Source: DASRIA01 sp035650255
Lineage (GTDB): Bacteria; Actinomycetota; Thermoleophilia; Solirubrobacterales; JBBDJG01
Direction of reading: 5' to 3'
NCBI GenBank assembly: GCA_035650255.1
Contig: DASRIA010000046.1
Coordinates: forward strand, 1 to 62,700
DNA length: 62,700 bases
Both the position numbers and the translations under genes were made by a program. This document shows positions 17,361-25,474 of this stretch, piece after piece. Numbering within the stretch: the stretch's first letter is position 1; each line of letters starts with the position of its first letter. The notes beneath the pieces are model-generated. The model was not told where the DNA came from. It saw only the letters and a list, made by a program, of their open reading frames with translations, and made no database searches.

Positions 17361-18899
17361 TTACGGGACGAACACGCCCTGGGTGGCGAGGACTCCTCCG
17401 GCCTCGTCATAGAGGCGCACCGGTTCCGCCATCTCCCACACCGTCCGCTTTCGCTCCTGGAGCAGCTCGGGGATGAGTGCTTCCGCGCTCGTCGTGACGG
17501 CGCAGGTCGCTCCGATTGCGGGATCGGCCGTCGCGACACACGGCACCTCGTAGTAGAGGGGAACCGGATCGCGGAGCGTCGTATCGGACCGGCAGCATCC
17601 GCTCCCATCGGTCATCTGCATGCGCAACTGCATGTAGGCGTACGCCGAGTAGTCGGCGGCGGGTTCGTCCGCGCGCCGCACGTCGGTGAGCCTCACCTTG
17701 ATCCGGACGTCCGCCTCGTCCAACGTGGTGGAAGGATCGCCGGGAACCGCCGTGATCTGGACCCTGCCCGTCGACTGCGGCGGGAATCCGTTCGCGTCCG
17801 GAGTTCCCACAGTGGCCTCGCTCGATGCCTGACGCGGGGGGTGGCACGAGTCGAACGCAAGCGGCGGCCCGTGCGTGCGGTTTGGGGCTGCGCATTGCGC
17901 GAATGCCGGCACCAACGGGACGCTTACCCGGCGCGCGCTCTTCGGGCGCGGGTATCCCGACACCCGTGTTACTGCCGGGCCACTGTGCCAGTTCGGGTTC
18001 CTGTCATCGCCCGGGTCCGTGGTGAGCTGCTCCCGCGCGGAACCATCAGCGTTCATCACGTAGATGTCCTTGCTCTCGCGCTCCGGACCCGCGGCGAACG
18101 CGATCTTTTCGCCGTCCGGCGACCACACCGGGCTGTCCTCGTGGACATCCGGGGTGTTGGTGAGCTGCGTGACCGGGCCGCCGGCGGTCGGCACCGTGTA
18201 GAGATCCGCGGGGCCCGGCGGCCTCATGCACGGATCCGGTTTCCGGGCGAACACAACCGTCCCACCGTCCGGGGAGAAGCTCGGGTTGCTGTCGGTCCAT
18301 CCCGTGTCGCTGGTGAGAGTCGTCTCCGCGTTCCCCTCCGGGTCCACGAGTGTGATGTTGCCGATGTGCCAGCAGATGTCGCGGGAGCCGCCGCTGTCGT
18401 GCCGCGAGAACACGATCTGGTCGCCGGCAGGCGACCAGTCGGGCGCCCCGTCGAATTGCGGGGGGCTGACATCCGAGATGTTGCGTGCCGGACCCTGGCC
18501 GTCCGAGTCGATGACTGACACGGCGAAATCAAACGAGTCCCAGAAGGCCAGCTCGCTCGCGTCTGCCGACCAGGCCGGGGCGAAGGCAGAAAACTCCCCG
18601 TGGGTGATCTGACGTTCGCCACCGCGCTGCGCGTCGGTCACGAACAGGTGCTCCCCGCGGACGAACGCGATGTCCTGGCCCTGCGGCGCCCAGGCCGGAT
18701 CCGTCTCGTGCGTGCCCGGAGGCGTGATGCTGAACTGGTCGCTTCCATCCGGGTCCATCAGCCAGATGTCGGCATCGCCGGCGCGCGGCGAGTTGAAGGC
18801 GATCTGGCCGTTCGGGCCGGGGAATGTCGCCTGCGCCGGCGCGACGACAAACACGAGGGAGCCGACAACGGCAGCTACTGCGAACCTCCGAACAGTCAC
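17361..18899 (-). CDS. Secreted PD40/TolB-like beta-propeller with a C-terminal domain
   Basis: 512 residues from a GTG with GGGGGAG five bases upstream. A signal peptide (VRRFAVAAVVGSLVFVVAPAQA) is followed by at least five PD40 blades, seen as WAPQGQDIAF, WSADASELAF, WSPAGDQIVF, FSPDGGTVVF and WSPDGEKIAF. Residues from about 330 form a separate domain with paired cysteines (FDSCHPP, GCCRSD, VPCVA, ATCAV) and a SEATVGTPDANG motif, of a type I recall after propellers in related soil actinobacteria but cannot name. Probably extracellular and ligand- or protein-binding. No catalytic site recognised. Confidence 0.85.
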   Translation of the reverse strand: MTVRRFAVAAVVGSLVFVVAPAQATFPGPNGQIAFNSPRAGDADIWLMDPDGSDQFSITPPGTHETDPAWAPQGQDIAFVRGEHLFVTDAQRGGERQITHGEFSAFAPAWSADASELAFWDSFDFAVSVIDSDGQGPARNISDVSPPQFDGAPDWSPAGDQIVFSRHDSGGSRDICWHIGNITLVDPEGNAETTLTSDTGWTDSNPSFSPDGGTVVFARKPDPCMRPPGPADLYTVPTAGGPVTQLTNTPDVHEDSPVWSPDGEKIAFAAGPERESKDIYVMNADGSAREQLTTDPGDDRNPNWHSGPAVTRVSGYPRPKSARRVSVPLVPAFAQCAAPNRTHGPPLAFDSCHPPRQASSEATVGTPDANGFPPQSTGRVQITAVPGDPSTTLDEADVRIKVRLTDVRRADEPAADYSAYAYMQLRMQMTDGSGCCRSDTTLRDPVPLYYEVPCVATADPAIGATCAVTTSAEALIPELLQERKRTVWEMAEPVRLYDEAGGVLATQGVFVP

Positions 18900-18973
18900 G
18901 CTCACTCCCCCGCGTCGGGACTGACTATGCACTCACCCTAGCACTGGCGAGGGCTCCGCTAGCCTTCGCCGCC

Positions 18974-19390
18974 GTGCCGGTCCACAGTGCTCAGATCCGC
19001 GTCTCCACGGAGGGCGACGGGGACATCATCGACATCACCCGCGGGATCGAGGAGGTCGTGGAGACCTCCGGGATCAGCGACGGGCTCGTGAACGTGTTCG
19101 TCTCCCATTCGACCGCGGCGGTGACGCTGATCGAGTACGAGTCCGGCGGAGTGCGCGACCTGAAGGAGCTGATGGACCAGCTCGTCCCGCCCGACGCGAC
19201 CTACCACCACAACGAGGTGCAGGGCGACACGAACGCGCACGCTCACCTCCAGGCCGCGATCGTGGGCCCGTCCGAGACGGTCCCGGTCAAGAACGGCCGC
19301 GTGATGACCGGCACCTGGCAGCAGTTCGTGCTGTGCGACTTCGACGACCACCCGCGCGAGCGCACGGTGATGGTCCAGGTCCTCAGCTAG
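18974..19390 (+). CDS. YjbQ (UPF0047) family protein
   Basis: 138 residues from a GTG, the usual family length. Conserved parts are VFVSHSTAAVTLIEYE, PPDATYHHNEVQGDTNAHAHL and the end GTWQQFVLCDFDDHPRERTVMVQV. Some members show secondary thiamine-phosphate synthase activity; the physiological role is unsettled. No ribosome-binding site is visible; TAGCCT lies eight bases before the GTG, so the message may be leaderless. Its stop shares the palindrome CTAG with the stop of the convergent acyltransferase gene. Confidence 0.9.
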   Translation: MPVHSAQIRVSTEGDGDIIDITRGIEEVVETSGISDGLVNVFVSHSTAAVTLIEYESGGVRDLKELMDQLVPPDATYHHNEVQGDTNAHAHLQAAIVGPSETVPVKNGRVMTGTWQQFVLCDFDDHPRERTVMVQVLS

Positions 19391-19983
19391 CGGCGGAACT
19401 CGATTTCCTTGATCACCTTCGCCGGCGCGCCCGCGGCGATCACGCCCGCGGGCAGGTCCCGCGTCACGACCGAGTTGGCGCCGACCACCGTGCGGTCCCC
19501 GATCGTGACTCCGCCCGTGACGACGCAGTTCGTCCCGAACCAGCAGTTGTCGCCGATCTTCACCGGTCCCTTGGGCACCATGCCCTGCCACGTGATCGGC
19601 ATCTCCGGGTCGTCGAAGCGGTGGTCGGCGTCGGTCAGGAAGCAGTAGTTGGCGAACATGCAGTGCTCGCCGACGTCGATGCGGTCCGTGGCGGCGATCA
19701 TGCAGCCGAGGTTCACGATCGTGCCGTGCCCGATGCGCATGGTCGCCGTCTCGGGATAGAGCGAGAACCAGCAGCCGCGCTCGATCAGCACCCAGGGGCC
19801 GATGTCGGCGCGGCCCTCGTCGAGGGCCTCCAGCAGGTTGCCGTTCACCGGGAACCGCAGGTAGGAGTCGCGGCGCAGGAAGTGCCACTGCATCCGCAGC
19901 CTGCGCAAGCGGCGCTCGTTGCGCTCGTACTCGCGCCGCTTCTGCCGGTAGAGCCGGACCTGCTTGTGCAGCGGGAAGCTCAC
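19387..19983 (-). CDS. Hexapeptide-repeat (left-handed beta-helix) acyltransferase
   Basis: 198 residues. The first 50 are basic and helical (RLYRQKRREYERNERRLRR). From about residue 80 come hexapeptide turns (RIGHGTIVNLGCMIAA, IDVGEHCMFANYCFLT, VKIGDNCWFGTNCVVTGG, TIGDRTVVGANSVVTRD), ending in AGAPAKVIKEI as in maltose/galactoside O-acetyltransferases. Catalytic His probably in TDADHRF. The acceptor is unknown; sugars of surface polymers are common. Starts four bases inside the ureohydrolase gene. Confidence 0.9.
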   Translation of the reverse strand: MSFPLHKQVRLYRQKRREYERNERRLRRLRMQWHFLRRDSYLRFPVNGNLLEALDEGRADIGPWVLIERGCWFSLYPETATMRIGHGTIVNLGCMIAATDRIDVGEHCMFANYCFLTDADHRFDDPEMPITWQGMVPKGPVKIGDNCWFGTNCVVTGGVTIGDRTVVGANSVVTRDLPAGVIAAGAPAKVIKEIEFRR

Positions 19984-20930
19984 GCGCGGCGGGACACAGC
20001 CGTCAGCGCGAGGAACTCGTAGGCCACCGCGGCGGCCACCAGAGCGGTCGTCTCGCCCGGGCCGTCGTACGGCGGCGAGACCTCGACCACGTCGAAGCCG
20101 GTAAAGCCCATCCCGGCCAGCGCGCGCACGAACGCGAGCGCCTCGCGCGGGTCGAGGCCCGCGACCTCAGGCGTGCCGGTGCCGGGCGCGAACGCCGGGT
20201 CGATCACGTCGATGTCGAAGCTGAAGAACGCCGGTGCGTCGCCGACCCGCTCCCGGACGCGCCGCGCGTACTCGGCGGTGTCCATGGCGTGGAGCTCCCC
20301 ATCCTGCACCAGCTCGAATCCGAGCCCGCGCGCGTCGGAGAGGTCCGACGCCGAGTACAGCGGGCCGCGCATCCCCGCGAGCAGGGAGCGTTCGGGGCGC
20401 AGCAATCCCTCCTCGACCGCGCGGCGAAACGGCGTGCCGTGGAAGTAGCGCTCGCCGTAGTAGTCGTCCCACGTGTCGGCGTGCGCGTCCAGCAGCACCA
20501 GCGCCAACGGGCCGTGCACGGCTGCCTGCGCGCGGAGCTCCCCGAGCACGATCGAGTGGTCGCCCCCGAGCGTCAGCGGCACGACGCCGGCGCGCACCAC
20601 CGGCTCGAGGGCGGCGGCGATCTGAGCGGTCGTCCGCTCGGCGTTGCCGGGAGTGACCGCCACGTCACCGCGGTCCACCACGGACAGCCGCGCGAACACG
20701 TCGACGTCGAGCGGCGGGTGGTAGGGGCGCAACCCGATCGAGGCGGAGCGGATTGCCTCCGGCCCGAACCGGGCTCCGGGCCGGCGGCTGGTGGCGGTGT
20801 CGAACGGGACGCCCACGGCGGCGACGTCCACCTCCTCCAGCTCCATGACTTGGGGACAGCGCGCAAAGGTGCGCACGCCCGTGTAGCGGGGCGCCTCGGA
20901 GGCGTCCGGCGGCCCGTACCTGGGGCTCAT
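19980..20930 (-). CDS. speB: Agmatinase/arginase-family ureohydrolase
   Basis: 316-residue binuclear Mn enzyme. All metal-ligand motifs are present: GGDHS, DAHADTWDDY, and SFDIDVIDPAFAPGTGTPE. The last form and the overall layout favour agmatinase (agmatine to putrescine and urea) over arginase, but guanidinobutyrase or related activities cannot be excluded. It is coupled by ATGA overlaps to the SnoaL-like gene before it and the acyltransferase after it. The decarboxylase upstream in the same run would supply agmatine, which supports the assignment. Confidence 0.88.
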   Translation of the reverse strand: MSPRYGPPDASEAPRYTGVRTFARCPQVMELEEVDVAAVGVPFDTATSRRPGARFGPEAIRSASIGLRPYHPPLDVDVFARLSVVDRGDVAVTPGNAERTTAQIAAALEPVVRAGVVPLTLGGDHSIVLGELRAQAAVHGPLALVLLDAHADTWDDYYGERYFHGTPFRRAVEEGLLRPERSLLAGMRGPLYSASDLSDARGLGFELVQDGELHAMDTAEYARRVRERVGDAPAFFSFDIDVIDPAFAPGTGTPEVAGLDPREALAFVRALAGMGFTGFDVVEVSPPYDGPGETTALVAAAVAYEFLALTAVSRRA

Positions 20931-21334
20931 CGGCCCTGCTCCGCGGCGTCCTTGGCGCCCGCGGCGCGCAACGCAGCCGCACGGTCCCAGAACATCTCGA
21001 GGCGGGCAATGCGCCCATCTCGCATCTGCACGACGTTCGCCACCTCCGCGTCGGTGTCGATCCCGCTGCCCTTGCCCCGCGCCAGGAGCCTGATCAGCAG
21101 GGCGTAGACCCCCTCGCGGCCGCGCACCACCCGCTCGGTCTCGATGTGGAAGTCGTTCCACGCGGAGAGGAAGTCGCGCCAGGCTGTGGTCAGCTGGTCG
21201 ATTCCGTGGTACTCGGCGGCATCCGGGCCGGACACCACGAAGACGACGTCGTCGGCATACGCATCCGCGTGCCAGAACCTGCCCCGGCTCCACTCGTCCA
21301 TCACCGCCTCGAGGGTCTCCAGATCCTTGCTCAT
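20927..21334 (-). CDS. SnoaL-like (NTF2-fold) protein
   Basis: 135 residues of the SnoaL/NTF2 cone fold: an N-terminal helix with LEAVMDEWSRGRFWH, a central ADDVVFVVSGPDAAEYHGID strand-turn, and a final GRIARLEMFWDRAAALRAAG. No enzymatic residues can be assigned. It sits between the decarboxylase and ureohydrolase genes with four-base overlaps on both sides, so it is produced with them. Whether it acts on their pathway is unknown. Confidence 0.8.
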   Translation of the reverse strand: MSKDLETLEAVMDEWSRGRFWHADAYADDVVFVVSGPDAAEYHGIDQLTTAWRDFLSAWNDFHIETERVVRGREGVYALLIRLLARGKGSGIDTDAEVANVVQMRDGRIARLEMFWDRAAALRAAGAKDAAEQGR

Positions 21335-22809
21335 CGCGCCTCCACCGCGACTCGCGTCGTCCGCAGTGTGCGGTCGCTGGCGCCGCGCAGGGTGCCGCCG
21401 TGGGAGAGGAGCGTCTGCACGTACTCCCAGGTCTGGGCCGTCAGGCGCTCCCCGGGCAGCACGTTGGGGATGCCGGGCGGATAGGCGGCCAGCGACTCGG
21501 CGGCGATGCGCCCGACGGCCTGGTCCACGGGCACCGCCTCCTGCGCGCCGAGGAACGCCTCGCGGGGGGTCATCTCGAGCGGGCCCCAGGGCGGCGGGGG
21601 CGCAAACGCGCGGTCTCCGGTGCCGTCGGTCCCGGGCAGCTCGGTGGCGGCCTGCTCGAGCGCCTTGACCAGCCGCGCCGCGTTGTCACCCGCGGTCTCG
21701 CCCATGCCGAACACGGCGACGACCACGTTCTCGCCGGCCAGCTCGGGAAAGATGTCGCGCTGGTGCAGCAGACGCGCCACGTGGTATCCGGTGGCGCCCG
21801 AGCCGCGCACGTCCATGACGAGGCGCAGCGGGTCGTAGGCGTGCACGCTCGGCTGCTTCGTCAGCCGCTCGTCGAGCACGTCCATCCCCGGTATCTCCCG
21901 GATCGCCTGGCGCGCCGCCGCCAGGCTGCGCACGGTCCCCGCCAGCAGGTCGCCCCCACGCGTCGCGGCATGGCTGCGCGCGGCGTCGAGCGAGCCCAGC
22001 AGCAGCGAGTTGGGGCTCGTCGACTCGAGCAGGCTGATGGCCCGGTCGACCACCAGCTCGTCGAGCATGCCCCCGGTGCCGAGATGCAGCATCGCCGACT
22101 GGGTGAAGCTCCCGATGATCTTGTGCGTGCTCGAGACGACGAGGTCGGCGCCGCACGCAAGCGCGTGCTGCGGCAGCGCGTCGCTGAACGCGAGGTGCGC
22201 TCCCCAGGCCTCGTCCACGATCAGCGGGACGTCGTGCGAGTGCGCCACGTCCGCGAGGGCGCGTACGTCGGCGACCGCGCCGAAGTAGGTGGGTGAGACG
22301 ACCAGTGCCCCGCAGGCAGCCGGATTTGCGGTCAGCGCCGCGTCCAGCGCCGCGGGCGCGAGGCAATGGGCAATGCCCAGGTCGGGGTCGAGCTCCGGGG
22401 CCACGAACGCCGGGCGCAGACCGGAGACGATCAGGCCGTCGATGGTGCTGGAGTGCACGTTGCGCTGCACCACGACGTCGGTCCCGGACTGAGCCAGTGC
22501 GACGCAGGCGGCGTGGTTGCCCTGCGAGGCGCCGTTGATCAGGAACCAGCTGCGCGCCGCGCCCCACGCCTGCGCCGCCAGCTCCTGGGCCTGCTGGAAG
22601 GGCGTCGGCTCGGGGCCGGCGTCGACACCCTCGGTGAGCGCCGGTATGTCGAGGCTCAGCGCACGCTCGCCGAACGCTTCCACGAGTGCCCGGTCCGCAA
22701 CCGCGCCTCCCTTGTGGCCGGGGACGTGCAGCCTCCCGGGCTCGCGCGCGGCGTAAGCGCGCAGCGCATCGAGGTATGGAGTGGCAGACTGCAGGCCCTC
22801 TTGCCGCAT
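21331..22809 (-). CDS. Orn/Lys/Arg decarboxylase, probable arginine decarboxylase (short type)
   Basis: 492-residue PLP fold-type I decarboxylase, the short form without the N-terminal receiver-like wing, as in Bacillus SpeA. Marks are LHVPGHKGG near the N-terminus, INGASQGN, VVSPTYFG, VDEAWGAH and the PLP lysine in SSTHKIIGSFTQ. The ATG at 22809 lies seven bases after TAGACT, so the message may be leaderless. First gene of a decarboxylase-SnoaL-ureohydrolase-acyltransferase run. Arginine to agmatine is inferred from the neighbouring agmatinase; lysine or ornithine remain possible. Confidence 0.88.
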   Translation of the reverse strand: MRQEGLQSATPYLDALRAYAAREPGRLHVPGHKGGAVADRALVEAFGERALSLDIPALTEGVDAGPEPTPFQQAQELAAQAWGAARSWFLINGASQGNHAACVALAQSGTDVVVQRNVHSSTIDGLIVSGLRPAFVAPELDPDLGIAHCLAPAALDAALTANPAACGALVVSPTYFGAVADVRALADVAHSHDVPLIVDEAWGAHLAFSDALPQHALACGADLVVSSTHKIIGSFTQSAMLHLGTGGMLDELVVDRAISLLESTSPNSLLLGSLDAARSHAATRGGDLLAGTVRSLAAARQAIREIPGMDVLDERLTKQPSVHAYDPLRLVMDVRGSGATGYHVARLLHQRDIFPELAGENVVVAVFGMGETAGDNAARLVKALEQAATELPGTDGTGDRAFAPPPPWGPLEMTPREAFLGAQEAVPVDQAVGRIAAESLAAYPPGIPNVLPGERLTAQTWEYVQTLLSHGGTLRGASDRTLRTTRVAVEAR

Positions 22810-22816
22810 GGGCCCG

Positions 22817-22822
22817 AGTCTA
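22817..22822 (-). promoter_or_regulatory. -10 hexamer for the decarboxylase operon
   Basis: TAGACT on the minus strand, followed by seven bases and the ATG. The spacing places the transcript start at or next to the start codon. No convincing -35 is seen. Confidence 0.45.
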
Positions 22823-22895
22823 GGGAAGCGCTGCGTCACGTCGGCCGGGGTTGCGGTATATCCCTGTTGATGACTTTTCGTCAAAGGAGATTTCG

Positions 22896-23756
22896 GTGAA
22901 CAGAAGACTTCGGTCATGGCCGCTCGTCGGCCTCCTCGCACTGCTCGCGGCCGTCCTCGTGGCCGCCGGGTGCGGAGACGACGACAGCGGCGGCACATCG
23001 CCATCCGATCTCGGCACCATCGCCGAAGGCAAGCTCCGGGTGGGCTCGGATATCCCGTACGCCCCATTCGAGTTCGGCCGCGCCCCTGACTACGAGGGCT
23101 TCGACGTCGACATCGTGAACGAGATCGCGAAGCGCCTCGAGGTGGACGCGGAGTTCGTGAAGACGCCGTTCGACCCCATTTTCCGCAACCTCGCACAGGG
23201 TCGCTTCGACATCGTGGCATCGGCCGCCACCATCACCCCGGAGCGCCAGCGCACGGTCAACTTCTCGGAGCCCTACTTCCCCGCCGACCAGTCGTTGATG
23301 GTGAAGCGCGGCAGCGACATCAAGACCACCGGGGATCTCGCGGGAAAGCGCGTCGGAGCACAGCTGGGCACGACCGGCGCCGACGAGGCCAAGAAGGTCG
23401 ACGCGGAGACGGTGCGCACCTATGACCTGATCGACGACGCCTTCAATGCCCTGCAGAACGGCCAGGTCGACGCCGTGATCAACGACTTCCCCGTCTCGAA
23501 GTACGCGGAGCGCAGCAAGGAGGACCTCCAGGTCGTGCAGCGCATCGCGACCGGCGAGGAGTACGGCCTCGGCATCAACAAGGACGACGCGAAGCTCAAG
23601 GAGGAGATCGACAAGGCGCTGCAGGACATGAAGGAGGACGGGACCTACACCAGGATCTACAAGAAGTGGTTCGAGGAGGACCCGCCCGACAGCATCTTCA
23701 ACACCGGCTCCGAGAACGCGAGCGACAGCGGCGGCGGGGGCGGCGGCAGCTACTAG
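22896..23756 (+). CDS. Polar amino-acid ABC transporter substrate-binding lipoprotein
   Basis: 286 residues from a GTG with AAAGGAG six bases upstream. The lipobox is AAGC after a hydrophobic signal. The mature part is a type 2 periplasmic-binding fold (SBP_bac_3): LRVGSDIPYAPFEFG, YEGFDVDIVNEIAKRL, FDIVASAATITPERQ, and a final DGTYTRIYKKWF. A Gly/Ser-rich tail ends the protein. It is the first gene of a transporter unit that is divergent from the decarboxylase gene, which suggests a basic amino acid such as arginine as ligand (inference). A TGAC-TTTTC-GTCA dyad lies just before the ribosome site. Confidence 0.95.
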   Translation: MNRRLRSWPLVGLLALLAAVLVAAGCGDDDSGGTSPSDLGTIAEGKLRVGSDIPYAPFEFGRAPDYEGFDVDIVNEIAKRLEVDAEFVKTPFDPIFRNLAQGRFDIVASAATITPERQRTVNFSEPYFPADQSLMVKRGSDIKTTGDLAGKRVGAQLGTTGADEAKKVDAETVRTYDLIDDAFNALQNGQVDAVINDFPVSKYAERSKEDLQVVQRIATGEEYGLGINKDDAKLKEEIDKALQDMKEDGTYTRIYKKWFEEDPPDSIFNTGSENASDSGGGGGGSY

Positions 23757-23782
23757 CCCCGCCATCCACGGAACCACCTGAA

Positions 23783-23810
23783 GGAAGGGCGCCCCACGGG
23801 GCGCCCTTCC
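23783..23810 (+). terminator. Hairpin between binding protein and permease genes
   Basis: Arms of 13 bases (GGAAGGGCGCCCC / GGGGCGCCCTTCC) with a very short loop and no clear U-tract. It probably reduces read-through or protects the 3' end, so that more binding protein than permease is made. Confidence 0.7.
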
Positions 23811-23872
23811 GTCGTTCCGGGTAGAACAGCGGGCACACCACCCCGCTCCCGGGCGCCCATCCACAGGAGGCC

Positions 23873-24613
23873 ATGCGAATGGACATCTTCTTCGAGCAGT
23901 ACTTCGACCTCGACATCATGCGGGACAACTTCGACTACGTCCTGGAGGGGTTCTGGATGACGGTGCAGCTCGCCCTCGTGTCCGGGGTGCTGGCGATGGT
24001 GTGGGGCTTGGTGCTGGCGTTGATCCGCGCAGCCCCCGGACGGGCGATGCTGCCGCTGCGCGGGCTTGCGATCACCTACATCGACGTGCTGCGCGGCGTG
24101 CCGCTCCTCCTGGTCATCCTGCTGATCGACGGCAGCCTGCCCGTGCTCGACTTCCTGCCGGAGTCGATCAGGATCCCCGACTACTTCGGCAAGCCGGAGA
24201 TCTTCTGGTACGGCGTGCTCGCGATCTCGCTCACGTACGGCGCCTACTACGCGGAGGTGTACCGCGCCGGCCTCGACGCGGTGCCCTACGGCCAGATGGA
24301 GGCCGCGCGCTCGCTCGGCATGAGCTACCCCAAGGCGATGCGCCACGTGATCGTGCCGCAGGCGATCCGCAAGGTGATCCCGCCGATGCTGAACGACTTC
24401 ATCGCCCTGATGAAGGACACCTCCCTGGTGGGAGTGATCGCGCTGGTCGAGGTCGTGAAGGCGGGCCGCGAGGTCCAGGCCGAGAACTTCAACAGCTCGG
24501 CCCTCACCCTGGGCGCGATCATGTTCATCATCGTGACGATCCCCCTCGCCCGGATCGTGGACCGGCTGATCGCGCGTCAGCAGGTCGCGATGCGCAGGGT
24601 CGCGCCACAATAG
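23873..24613 (+). CDS. Polar amino-acid ABC transporter permease
   Basis: 246-residue inner-membrane subunit with about five helices. The EAA loop that contacts the ATPase reads MEAARSLGMSYPKAMRHVIV. LRGVPLLLVILLI and LMKDTSLVGVIALVEV are typical of the HisM/GlnP group. The ATG has AGGAGG four bases before it; an in-frame ATG two codons later is possible. Only one permease gene is present, so it presumably forms a homodimer. Confidence 0.95.
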   Translation: MRMDIFFEQYFDLDIMRDNFDYVLEGFWMTVQLALVSGVLAMVWGLVLALIRAAPGRAMLPLRGLAITYIDVLRGVPLLLVILLIDGSLPVLDFLPESIRIPDYFGKPEIFWYGVLAISLTYGAYYAEVYRAGLDAVPYGQMEAARSLGMSYPKAMRHVIVPQAIRKVIPPMLNDFIALMKDTSLVGVIALVEVVKAGREVQAENFNSSALTLGAIMFIIVTIPLARIVDRLIARQQVAMRRVAPQ

Positions 24614-24617
24614 AGCG

Positions 24618-25400
24618 ATGGAAGCGCGCTCCCAGCCCACGCAGACGTCCGCCGCCTCCGGCGAGGACGTGGTGCTGCGCCTCGAGGGGGTGCACAAGAG
24701 CTTCGGTGACCTGCACGTCCTCCGCGGCATCGACATGAGCGTCGATCGCGGCAGCGTCGTCTGCGTGATCGGCCCCAGCGGATCGGGCAAGAGCACGTTG
24801 CTGCGGTGCATCAACATGCTCGAGCCGCCCGAGGCGGGCCGGATCTTCCTGGAGGGCAAGGAGATCACTGGTGCCGCGCGCAGCGACATCGACTTCGTGC
24901 GACGCCGCGTCGGGATGGTGTTCCAGCAGTTCAACCTGTTCCCGCACATGACCGCGGGGCGCAATGTGTCGATTGCCCAGCGCAAGGTGCTCGACCGGCC
25001 AAAGGACGAGGCAGACGCCCGCAGCCGTGCCCTGCTGGAGCGCGTGGGACTGCACGACAAGCTGTTCGAGTACCCCGATCGAATGTCCGGCGGCCAGCAA
25101 CAGCGGGTCGCGATCGCGCGCGCACTGGCGATGGACCCGCACGTGATGCTGTTCGACGAGGTCACCAGCGCGCTGGACCCGGAGCTCGTGAAGGAGGTGC
25201 TCGACGTGTTGCGCGAGCTGGCCAACGAGGGCATGACCATGGTGGTGGTCACGCACGAGATGGGGTTCGCGCGCGAGGTTGCCGACACGGTGTTCTTCAT
25301 GGATGAGGGCGTGATCATCGAGCGTGGCGACGCGAGCCTGATCGACAACCCGCGCCAGGAGCGCACGAAGCGCTTCCTCGGGCTGGTGCTGGAGCACTAG
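24618..25400 (+). CDS. Polar amino-acid ABC transporter ATPase (GlnQ-like)
   Basis: 260-residue ABC ATPase. Walker A GPSGSGKST, Q-loop FQQFNLFPHMT, signature SGGQQQR, Walker B VMLFDEVTSALDPE and the H-loop VVTHEMGFA are all intact. The 18 residues before the core are Ser/Thr-rich. Completes the binding protein-permease-ATPase importer. Its TAG stop lies inside the palindrome shared with the convergent kinase gene. Confidence 0.96.
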   Translation: MEARSQPTQTSAASGEDVVLRLEGVHKSFGDLHVLRGIDMSVDRGSVVCVIGPSGSGKSTLLRCINMLEPPEAGRIFLEGKEITGAARSDIDFVRRRVGMVFQQFNLFPHMTAGRNVSIAQRKVLDRPKDEADARSRALLERVGLHDKLFEYPDRMSGGQQQRVAIARALAMDPHVMLFDEVTSALDPELVKEVLDVLRELANEGMTMVVVTHEMGFAREVADTVFFMDEGVIIERGDASLIDNPRQERTKRFLGLVLEH

Positions 25401-25474
25401 CCGCCGCGTCCCGCGAACTCCGTGCAGTAGGGACCGTCATGCGGTCCCGGATCAGCAAAGTTCGCGGCGGCTAG
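25397..25474. repeat. Nested palindromic element, copy B (bidirectional terminator)
   Basis: Three nested stems: CTAGCCGCCGCG/CGCGGCGGCTAG (12 bp, perfect), GCGAACT/AGTTCGC, and GGGACCG/CGGTCCC around TCATG. It fills the whole gap between two convergent genes, and both TAG stops lie in the outermost arms. Related copies are at 10248-10298 and 39689-39737. Confidence 0.75.

Noticed and set aside
22289..22567. Extended N-terminus of the decarboxylase reading up to 23220
   Set aside because: The extra residues overlap the divergent receptor gene, are Arg/Pro-rich and match nothing; the family core begins just after the ATG at 22809.
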